Shown: positions 41,709-50,900 of the stretch, piece after piece | Position numbering within the stretch: position 1 is the stretch's first letter | How the letters are laid out: each line of letters opens with the position of its first letter | DNA from: Pleurotus ostreatus/Saccharomyces cerevisiae fusant | Taxonomy: Eukaryota; Opisthokonta | Assembly: GCA_024196135.1 (NCBI GenBank) | Contig: JAMQCK010000070.1 | Location: 1-64,000 of the forward strand | DNA: 64,000 bases | Direction: 5' to 3' | Notes under the pieces: generated by a model | The model's input: the letters and a program-made list of their open reading frames with translations, nothing else | Database searches by the model: none | What the model was told of the DNA's origin: nothing | Made by a program: the position numbers and the translations under genes

Positions 41709-42830
41709 ATGACGGCGTAAATTTGTGGCTCTTGCTCGTAGGACATGTACTGACGGCGCAACAGGGCCTCGCAGAATGCGCACTACTCTAATCGGCACTT
41801 CCCCAAGCAAATATACAACGCGCATACACAACAGAAAGCGGCGAAACCGCCTCCCGGCTGCAACGTCGCATTTCGCGAACCTATAGCAGATCCGACACAT
41901 CTATACACCCCCCTCGCCACCGACTCGCAAAGTGGATCCCCCATCGGTAGCCCGGCGAAGACGCCTTTTACACCGGCTATTGGCGGCATGCTGCCGCTGC
42001 CTGTTGTTACGCCAATTTCTGGATATGCCGCTAACCTTCCGCCACCGACACCGTATCCTTCGACGACTCCTCTGAGCGCGCATGTTGCCGCTTCTGCGAC
42101 ATGGATTGTGGCACCCGCGCCTGCGCACGATAATTCTGCCCCTCCTTTCCGCCCTCGCGCTCCTTCTCCTCAGCCTGTGGCGCCGCCGGCGCCTCCCACG
42201 AACGTGAGCAAGGCGGTCCCGGGCGGAAAGCCTGCCGCAGCGAATGCCGACGGCCTGTCCAAGTCGGTCTTCAACATCTACACTCTCGACATGCTACCTT
42301 GCCTTCCGGCGAGAGGCATCGCCGGCGACCCGCAGTGGAAGGGCGCCAGTGCAGAGAAGATCAGCGTCTTGATGCCGGTCGACCTTCTCAGCTGCTGGCT
42401 CATCCTTTACAAGGGCAGCACCTCAAGGAGGTGCACTTTTGGCACGTTCTCGGTAAGCGGTCGGAAGTTTCCGACACTGAGCGTACGCTCTCTTGAGTCT
42501 TTCTACGTCTACAATAACGAGGCGTGGCTTATGAATTTGTTGAATTCCCTTCGCACGGAACACTTGAAGCATCTTGAGGTGTATTACGCCCCCTTATGTG
42601 CTTCGCGCTTCATGCACGACCTAGAGGCGTATATCAACCTCTTCGACAACGCCCTGCAGATCGAACGAAAGGGGACCGTCTGCATCAGTCCGAATTATCC
42701 GGCCTATGGGTTGAGGAGCTCGCGTCTGGAGGATGCTTTATACGAATATGTACGCGATAATGTCCGAGACGCCAATTGGACGATCAGTGTCAGAGACATA
42801 CGGTCGCAAAGCCTGAACGCCCTTCCTTGA
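41709..42830 (+). CDS. Proline-rich protein with conserved C-terminal domain (module 3)
   Basis: Two exons, 41709-41716 and 41765-42830, giving 357 codons. As in the left copy, the first coding exon is 8 nt; here the intron is 48 nt and the acceptor lies 3 nt further on. The N-terminal half is P/A/S/T-rich. The conserved domain runs from about residue 170 (FNIYTLDMLPCLPARG) to the end. Between about 42,415 and 42,465 a 1-base deletion and a 5-base deletion together restore the frame. They replace the conserved HLKEVHFWHVLG block by about 16 unrelated residues (KGSTSRRCTFGTFSVSG); the expected block is still readable in the neighbouring frame. The product may be impaired. It lies 89 bp from the facing F-box gene. 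Confidence 0.72.
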
Positions 42831-42919
42831 GTATCACACATACACTGAACTACATAGTTTATACATAAGTAGCGCACGTACTGCATATGACACTTGTAGA
42901 TACCGAATATTTGATGTGT

Positions 42920-44591
42920 TCATAAACCTTCCTTCCAAGAAATACGCCAATTGACCTGTCTGAGCTTTGCAAACGTGTCCAGGTCCTGGAGGTGCAGACG
43001 ACGATATCCAGTAGGGTATCCCAAGACGATCTTGCGAATAGGATATCCTTGGCTGTGCCGGAACTCTAGTGCACGAGAGATGACACCGTCCGTTGTCGAA
43101 CAATCAGTGAGTGCGAGCCTATAAAGACGGGGAAGCGCTGGCACACTCCCTTGACCAAGCTGAGAGAAGAAGAGGTCGCCAACGTTGCCGTATACGTCAA
43201 CGGCGTGAAGTATCTTGATCTCCGCGAACTGTGGCATGGCGATGAGATGGACGAGTGCGGCCTCGTCGAAGGTTCTCCCGCCACGCAACAGATAAAAGCG
43301 CTCGAGGCTCCCCTGCACACGTTCAAGGAGATCATAGAGGACGTTGACGTCAAGGAATGGCCAACCTGTACCTTGACTCGCCTCCTCGTGAGAGAGCGAC
43401 GGCAAGGGTCGCAGAGTGAACATGCGCAAAGCGGGAAGATGTAGGGCTGAAAGAAGCTGATCCTGAGGCCCACCTCCCTCTATGGTGAGGCTGTGCAGCG
43501 CTTTGGCGTGAACGGCTGTGAAGCGCCTCGCAGGGCCCGTCGCTTTCGCCACCTCCACATAGACCTCTTGCAGTATAGGCGCACTAAGCATGATACGCAG
43601 CAGCGTATGCTGCTCGATAGGGCAATGCATGAGCGACAAATAGTGCAGCTGCGACCAGTTGATTTCTTCTGGTACGAATGTCGCCAGCTCCCAATTGATG
43701 TCGCGCAGGCCGCTGGAGAGGAATATCGAGTGGAGCCCACGCGAGAGCATAGGATCCATGTTGGGGTCCTCTGTCGTCAGAGTGAAGCGCTTCATCATCG
43801 ATGTCGAGCCTCGGCGCACGGAGGTCAAGCGCTTGATGGTGGACTCCCTGGGGCCGTCGAGCTCCAAGACCACGATCTGCGAGATGTTCCTGATAATGAA
43901 ATCGAGGGCGCAATCCCGAGGGCAGGACCCGGTGCGCGCGCCGCGGAGTGTGTTCTCTGCGTACCGGATACACATCCCCATTCCCCTCGTCCGCTTCAGA
44001 AACAAGCGAGCGATCGCATAGTGGGATCGATTCTTGCAGGGCGCCATGAGGATGTGCTGCCATAAGAAGGGTGTGTCCAAGGCGACCAGGCGCCAGCGCC
44101 TGCATACACGGGCGATGAGCAGGGAGATGAAGTTCGAGTCAACTTCAGCGTGAGCTAGGTAGCTCGCCTCTCGATCCAAGCACCACGTGAATATATAGGA
44201 TAGCAGTTCGACGGGAAGCTGATTGATCGGATGCGTGTATAAGCCATCCTCGTCCGGGATGGGATCCAGGGGAATAAGGGCGCGCCAATGCTCAGGAGGG
44301 GGAGAGAAGGGAGGAATGAACAGCGCTCTGCGCAAGTCGTCCGCCGTAGGTGGATCAGACCCGGGATAATTGAGCCACGGCGCATTCTCCGGGGTCGGTG
44401 CGTTCTGTAAAGTCATGTGAGCCGAAAGAGAGTGTACATATGATGAGAATGCGCACGGGGTCTCGCCATTTCTGCCAATCGATGAAGTCCTCTCGAGGTG
44501 CTGGCTGCGAGGAAGCAAGATATGGCTGCCCTCTGACGGCAGGCCGGCCGTGCGTATTGGCACCGTGAAGACAGTAGGATGCGTTAGACAT
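42920..44591 (-). CDS. F-box-like protein (module 3), intact copy
   Basis: Two exons, 44591-44457 and 44404-42920, with a 52-nt intron, giving 539 codons. The first exon encodes a leader that ends EDFIDWQKWRDP, identical at this end to the left-arm copy. The F-box-like domain lies near residues 120-180 (HPINQLPVELLSYIFTWC, then ARVCRRWRLVALDTPFLW). The remainder is leucine-rich and ends with the family signature TTDGVISRALEFRHSQGYP. It is the undamaged reference for the left-arm pseudogene. A role as SCF ubiquitin-ligase substrate receptor is inferred from the domain; no substrate can be proposed. Confidence 0.85.
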
Positions 44592-45289
44592 TATCGCAGA
44601 TACGTTCAGAGGGGAAGGACGGAAGACGGATTCGCTTTGACGCCCTACTCGTCCTTATACCCATCGTTCGGAAGAGTAGCATGGCACTGTCGTCAGGCCG
44701 AACACATACGAAGACAATAAGCGCGGCATTCGACGAAGCATAACCCATAGTGAGGCGAAGCTTCCATAACGACGCCGGTCCCGAAAGACAATAGCGTTGG
44801 ACAAAAGATCGCACACAGAAGGCGAAGCTTGCGTCGTGTATAGTAGCAACTGAAAGGTCAGCGTACCGCAGTATCTCGTCGTGCGCGCCGGACAGTGGGC
44901 GGAAAGACAAGCCTCAATCACCGCCGGGATCGGCATCGACGACGAATATATTGCGGGGGTGGCCGTAACGTCTTCTGCAGGCCCTTACATAGTATGGATC
45001 ACTCACAGGCGACGAGAACTCATCACACAAAAGGTTGTAGAAGGAGCACGGCAAGGGACACTAGTAGCGGTATGATGAGGGGAAAGCGCAAGTCGCGCCG
45101 AGCGCTGAACCACGTTGCTGATCAGGATCAACACGAAATCCAACCATCTATGTTCGAACCTCCCGTCTGCTACTCAGTCATTTGGCGAGTCAACAGTGGG
45201 ATGCAACCTGTACTCTACTACTACTCCTACTGTTTGACTAACACGCCAAGGTATGCCGGTCGAGCTGCCACCCAGCCTCCTCGATCGCT
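44592..45289. other. Spacer containing the outer edge of the right duplication arm
   Basis: Similarity to the left arm (inverted) is followed up to about 45,190. It serves as promoter of the F-box gene that starts at 44,591. No other gene is recognised. Confidence 0.5.
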
Positions 45290-46747
45290 TCAAGATCTGT
45301 AATCTAAGGGCGAGAGGTTACCATGAGCATGACCCAGTGCGACCTCGCACAAAGGAAAACCAAAAAGCCGTCGGGCGTCCAACATGCGAGAAATGGTATT
45401 CAACGACGTCGAGCAAGCGAACATGCTAAGCCTCTCGAGGTGTGGTAGCAGAGGAACGGCCCCACGCCTCGGCGTCAGCTTCGGAAAGACGACGTCGCCA
45501 ACGCCTCCGCTGACTTGTGAGACATGCAGGTCTACCAGGCTTGACGCCTGCGGCATCTCTATGATGCGTAGAAGTGCGCGCTCGTCGAAGGTGCTCCCGC
45601 CGTCAAACAGGAGGAAATGCTCCAGTCCGTCCTGCAATCGGCCGAGGAAGGTATGCAGCACGTTGATGTCGCGGAAAGGCCAATCAGATCCATGTGGTGC
45701 CCATGTTGACATAGAAGGCAGAGGGCGCAGCTGCAGAGATCGGAGGCGAGGAACATGCAGGGAATGGAACAGCACGTCCAGGGCTCCGTCGCAGTCGAGA
45801 GCTAAACTTTCCAGTGTCTCGGTGTGCACGGCCGCATATTGAACGAGGCGGCCATTGCGAACTTCGGCCTCCGTCACGCAAGCACTGAAATCGCGTAGGG
45901 CAGGGGCGTTCACGATGGAACGCAGCACTTGCCGAGGAGACAGAAGACATCCGGAAAGTCGAAGGCAGACTATCTGCTGCCACGGGAACACGTCTTCGGG
46001 GAACACCGCTCCGGACCATCGAATGTCGCGTACGTTGGGCGCGTTGCAGATGTTGGGGAGAGCCCGCAGGATTGTCGTGGACGCAGGATGATCAAACTGC
46101 GTCGATACTTCGAACCGTGTCAGGGGCGACACCGAGGCGGCGGCGCGAGAAACGCTAGTCACGAAACGAGCTAGACTCTCTTCACTGATCATGACCAACT
46201 CCAGCGTCTTGATCTGCTCGATGTTCTCCGATATGATGTCCAGCGCGCAAGGGCAGTTCTCGGATGCAAGACTGCCCCTCTGCACATCCTCGTCGTAGTG
46301 CACGTAAAGGTCATGCCCCATCGCCCGCTCAATGAACAAATGAGCTAGACGATAGTGCGTGCGTCCGCGACATGGCCGCAGGGAAAGATGCGCCCATAGG
46401 AAAGGCGTGCGTAGCGCAATCTGTTGCCAGAGCATGCAGACACGCGTGATGACGAGTGGCGTGGCGTCGCTCGTGAGGAGCGCACGCGAGAGGTCATTCG
46501 CCTCATAGTCCATGCAGCAGCAGAAGATATACCCCAGGAGGTCCCCTTCAAGACGACGGATCGGATGAGCACGCGCACCAAATAAATCCCGTGGTTCTAA
46601 AAAAGAGAGAGCGCGTCGTCCATGGCGATTCGGCCGTGGAGAATAGAGACGCAGATGTGCCAGTCTACCCGTTGGTATATCTCCAGCCGTTTGTGGGTCG
46701 GGCAGAGGGTCCCTCGACTGCGGGTAGTTTGTGGGCCCGCGCACATT
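45290..46747 (-). CDS. F-box-family protein, 5' end unresolved, shortened C-terminus
   Basis: An open exon of about 485 codons with no ATG before the F-box region. Its upstream edge is a splice acceptor (TTCGGCAG, then AATGTG) at the same position as the intron of the arm F-box genes. A 5' exon must therefore exist, or the gene is broken. The F-box is degenerate (HPIRRLEGDLLGYIFCCC), followed by TRVCMLWQQIALRTPFLW. The body keeps family blocks such as GRTHYRLAHLFIERAMG and CPCALDIISENI. The C-terminal signature has decayed to TSLNTISRMLDARR, and the frame ends about 18 residues early. One phase-compatible upstream exon is the next feature. It may be a decaying copy. Confidence 0.65.
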   Translation of the reverse strand, partial: NVRGPTNYPQSRDPLPDPQTAGDIPTGRLAHLRLYSPRPNRHGRRALSFLEPRDLFGARAHPIRRLEGDLLGYIFCCCMDYEANDLSRALLTSDATPLVITRVCMLWQQIALRTPFLWAHLSLRPCRGRTHYRLAHLFIERAMGHDLYVHYDEDVQRGSLASENCPCALDIISENIEQIKTLELVMISEESLARFVTSVSRAAASVSPLTRFEVSTQFDHPASTTILRALPNICNAPNVRDIRWSGAVFPEDVFPWQQIVCLRLSGCLLSPRQVLRSIVNAPALRDFSACVTEAEVRNGRLVQYAAVHTETLESLALDCDGALDVLFHSLHVPRLRSLQLRPLPSMSTWAPHGSDWPFRDINVLHTFLGRLQDGLEHFLLFDGGSTFDERALLRIIEMPQASSLVDLHVSQVSGGVGDVVFPKLTPRRGAVPLLPHLERLSMFACSTSLNTISRMLDARRLFGFPLCEVALGHAHGNLSPLDYRS

Positions 46748-46904
46748 CTGCCGAATTGACTAGTAAGAAACAATAGGAATACGAAGAACATGTGATATAA
46801 TGGCGCAAACTTTCCGTGCACAACAGTATGGCAGCGGAGGGAATGTAAAAAAGGGGAGAAAGGATGGGAGGGCCCGCTGGCGAAGCTTTAAAATGAAGCC
46901 TCAC

Positions 46905-47399
46905 CTTGACTAGTATACTGCGCAAACGATGCGGCTGTGATCGGTGCATCGGTACATGTAGTTTGAAACCGTTCCATGCTTGATGTTGAGGCGGAGGAGG
47001 AGGAGGGATAGAATCTGGAGAAGGAACGGAGGGGGGACGAGACGGTATAGGAGAGGGTGAATGAATAGTAGAAGTAGAAGAATTGCTTGCTGGAGAGGTA
47101 CGTTCACGAGGTGCGTCTCCATAACCTTGGTCGACAGTAGACGTGTCAGATGCCGCATAGTCGTCGTTACTGGTGACAGTAGGAGAGGTGATATTTGGGT
47201 TCAGCAAGAGACTATCCTGCCAAGCTATTAAGTGATCTGAAAGGAGTGTGTCGGAAGGAAAGCGCACCCCGGGCACGTCCCGCACGTCGAACTTCGCGTA
47301 CTCTTGCTCGACATGGGCAGTGACAGACTGCTGCAACGCATCCTGTCGAGCGTGGCGCTGATCACGATGACAAGGACTTCGGTAGGGATAGTTGAACAT
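46905..47399 (-). CDS. Hypothetical S/P-rich exon, possibly the 5' exon of the adjacent F-box gene
   Basis: 165 codons from the first ATG (MFNYPYRSPCHRDQRHARQD) to a GTGAGG donor. The N-terminal half has a protein-like stretch (VTAHVEQEYAKFDVRDV, then LLSDHLIAWQDSLLL). The rest is rich in S, T and P with a PPPPPP run. Splicing from this donor to the acceptor at 46,748 (157-nt intron) joins in phase 0 to the F-box exon, giving about 650 codons. Alternatively it is a separate gene whose frame runs on to 46,665, where the C-terminal part looks non-coding. No known domain. Confidence 0.4.
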
Positions 47400-47926
47400 C
47401 CCTGCGGATGATGTCGAGGTTGGGAGAGCAGAGCAAGGAAGGAACGCCAGGTCTGCCAATACTCTGTTTCGACTTTAAATGGTCCTAAGCGTGGGGCCTC
47501 GAAGCGCTAGGAGACAATTACTGTATAGAATTCAGACAAGAACAATTAGCAGCATGAACGGTGGCCATTGCCGCCACGAGCGTTCATGAAATTGGACTTC
47601 CTCGACACGAGCGTGCGATACCTGGACCGCTGACATTTCGCGCAATTGTGATCCACTCGAAGGTTCAGTACAGACCAGTAGACATTCTTCTCGAGCGGAC
47701 TCGCTTGAAGCCAACTGGAAGCTGGTGACGGCGAGAGACAAGAAGCAAGGCCCGGATCAAATTCGGCTGGGTGCCCCATTTGGATCAATAGCCCAACTCC
47801 ATCTCGGAGCTCCATCGAACGGACGCGAAATGCGATGGCAATAGCGACATGATTCATACATATAACAACAGTTGGGGCGTGAAGCCTTTACAACAAATCT
47901 ACGATGGCTCTATCTATACTGTGCAT
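47400..47926. other. Spacer downstream of midasin
   Basis: It holds the midasin 3' UTR and the upstream region of the hypothetical exon. An open frame of about 100 codons on the minus strand (47,857-47,546) has no domain and is treated as chance. Confidence 0.4.
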
Positions 47927-50900
47927 CTATTCTGACCCTGTAACGCGCTCGAAGAACTGCTTGAGCGTAGTCGAAAGAACGTCCGGAAGCGCCTCCACAT
48001 CCCGCAAGACGACGTAGTACTCGAAGGGAAACGAGTCTAGGTACCGCTGCAACTGCAACTCCATCTTCCCATCCACATTCTTGAACTCCGCCTTGTCCAT
48101 GGTGACAATCGACCCTGGCTGTTGCCCCGCTGTCGTGCCCGCCGTCGGGTTCTGCAGCGAGTCGATGATGATGAAGACGACCATGACCCGCTGCTCCTCC
48201 GCGCGCCTCAACACACTCCGAAGCTGCTCGTGCTCCTGGCACATCCCGTCCGAGATGATGATCTCGAGCTGCCAAAGATCGCTCGCCGTCGCAGACCCCG
48301 TAGCCCGCTGCTCGCGCGCTGCCTGAAGCATGTTGAGACTCGCCCGCACGAGCTTGAGCACGTCCGTCGCCCGCTGGTCAAACCGGAAAGCATCCATGAC
48401 CTTGGCACCCGCCGCATCCGTGAAGGGGCCGCTGTCGAACCCGTGCAGTACATCCACGCCCTCCCCGAACTTGGCAACCGCGACATCTCCCGCCTCCAAA
48501 CGCGAGAGCGCTTTCGTGACGAGCGCAAGCGTCTGGTAGGCGAGATGGACCGAGTGCGACTCTGCCATGGAGCGCGAATCGTCGAGCGCAATGAGGATCT
48601 GGTACTCGCGCTGGCTCGGACGCGTGCGCCGGAGCCAGATCTTGTCCTTGGTGTAGTCGCTCGCGATGTACGGGATGATCTTCTTCATGTTCAGGCGCTT
48701 TCCCGTGCGGTAGTCGCCGCGGAGGCGGGTGGCGAGGGTGGGCTCGAGGATGAGGCGCAGCTGCTCGCAAAGTGCGTATGAGAGGTTGTGCGTGAGGTGC
48801 TCGTAGCGACGCCAGAGGTGGTCGACCATGTTCTCCGCGTGCCCGGAGGAGACCCACTCTCGGAGCTCTGCCTCGACATCGGCATCCCTCTCCTCGCTGT
48901 CGGTCTGCTCTTGACCGTCGTGATCCTCTGACTTCTGGACGAGGGCGACACTCTCGGGTACGTCTGCGGACGGGTTGTAGCGCATGATCGCATCCTCGAG
49001 GTCGGTCTGCTTGGGTGCGGAGGACAACTCTTCGCCCTGAGGACGACGATCAGAGGGAGCTGGTTGCTCATGCTGCTCGTCCTGCTTGATGTCGTCCAGC
49101 TCCATCGGCGCCGTCTCGTCCATCAGGTCGTCGCCCTGAATCACGTTTAGCTCCGACAAGTTGGCCGCCTTCTCCTCGCCCGCAGGGCCGAGCGCTTGCA
49201 TGTCCGCGTCGGTGTCCTCGGGCTGCAGGTACTCGACTTGATCGGCTTGGGCGTCGGGCGCCGCTTCTCGCGGCTGTTGAGCTTTGTCAGAGCGGAGGAT
49301 CTCGTCGAAGCGGCGCTGGATCTCCTTCATGGCGTCGCCGAGGCTGCGGTGAGGGTCCAGGGAATTGTCGGCAGGGTTACCGACGGAGGGCTCGGCGCCT
49401 TGACGGACGCCTTGGGCGCGGGACCCGGCATTTTGGTCGGTTTGGTAGGGGTCCGCGTTCTCCTGCTGTTCGCCGGACGCTCTGTAAACATTGTCAGTTA
49501 CACACCCAATGAATCGTGAGAGCTCGACGTACTCTGCTGCCTGCTCCTCATTCATCTCCTGGTCGCCTGCCTGCTGACCTTGCTTCCCGGCCGAGGACGT
49601 ACCCTGACCAGTGGACGCGCTGGCAGCACCAGCATCCGGTCTGCCCTCGCTTGTGATCTGGTCTGCGCCCTCGCCTTCCGTGACATCTGGCTGGTCGGCA
49701 GGCGCTTCGCCGTCGGGAGCATCATCGTCCGCCGCGGACTCTTCCTGGACATCGTCGACCTGCATCGAAGGCTCCATGGACTCGTCTTCGGGAGCATTCT
49801 CTTCGCCTTCCTCTGCGTCTTTCGTCTGCTCCTTCCCGCCATCTCTGTCGTCGAGCTCGCCGTCGGACTCTGGTGGGCCCTGATCCTCCTCCATCGCCAT
49901 CTCGTCGTCGCCGAAGTCCTCTTCCGCGTCCTGACCCCGTTCCTTCTCCACGTCGTCCATGTCGATGTCGTCCGGCAGCTCCAGAGTATCTGCATCTTGA
50001 ACATGCTCGTCCATCGGTGCGCCCTTCGCGCTGGGCTGGTCCTCACCCTCCGCTTCCTCCGGCGCCGCTTCGTCCTCTACTTGCTCCGCCTCCGGCTGCT
50101 GCTCCGCCGATTCGTCCTTCGCGTCGTCCTTATCCTTCCCCTTCTCCCCCTTCGGTTCCTTCTTCTCTCCGCCCTCCTTCGCCACCACCTCCGACTCGTC
50201 CTCCTGCTGCTCCTTCGACCTGTCATCCCCAATCTTATCGTCCTGTCCTCCCTCGTCCTCCGGTCCCTTCTCGTCACCCCATAACTTCTCGTCAACGGCT
50301 GCCGGATCCGACTTGTCTAGATCCTCAATCTTCTCGTCCAAATCTTGCTCCTCCTCATCACCAGACTCCGCTTCGTCATCACCCTTGTCCGGCACATCCT
50401 CGAGTGCGCCTCCCATGTCCTCGTTCATCTCGATCGCGTCGTCATCTTCGTCTCCTCCCTGATCCCGACGCTCATCCTGCGCCTCTTCGCCACGCAGACC
50501 CTCGACCTGGCTTTCGTCCTCGATCTCCTTGCTGACATTCTCTGCGCCCGCGCCCTCACCGACGCCCATACCGCCGGTAGCTTCGCCGGCGTTGTCCCCG
50601 CCCTCGCCGTCATCTTCAACGTCAGGCGGTCGGCAAAAGCCCTGGGTCGCGAGCGCGCGCAGTAAGATGCAGAGGACATACGCGAGCTTGAAAAGCGCCT
50701 TGTTCCAGCCGGCGAGGGTGTCGAGATGCACTTGCACGACCGTCTCGTACGCGCGCAGGAAGGGCAGAGCGCGCCGCACGTCGCGGAGGACATCGTCGCT
50801 GGGCGCATCGCAGTGGGCGAACGCTTCCTGTACGGCATTGGACACCTTCTCGAGTTTGAGCTGACTGGTGAGGGTGCGCAACGTAGTCAGGTCGCGGCGG

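Larger units (their letters stand above)
41380..45190. repeat. Right arm of a large diverged inverted duplication
   Basis: The mirror image of 35,030-38,820: a proline-rich gene on the plus strand and an F-box gene on the minus strand. The spacer between the arms is about 2.6 kb and holds FEN1 and tRNA-Asp. Matches continue through promoters, introns and the short 3' spacer between the two genes. Limits are by eye. Confidence 0.75.

Noticed and set aside
47546..47857. A 103-codon minus-strand frame downstream of midasin
   Set aside because: No domain, no paralogue in the window, and composition like the surrounding non-coding DNA.
49580..50535. Plus-strand frames rich in L/V or P/R
   Set aside because: They mirror the D/E-rich linker region of midasin; the low-complexity composition explains the open frames.
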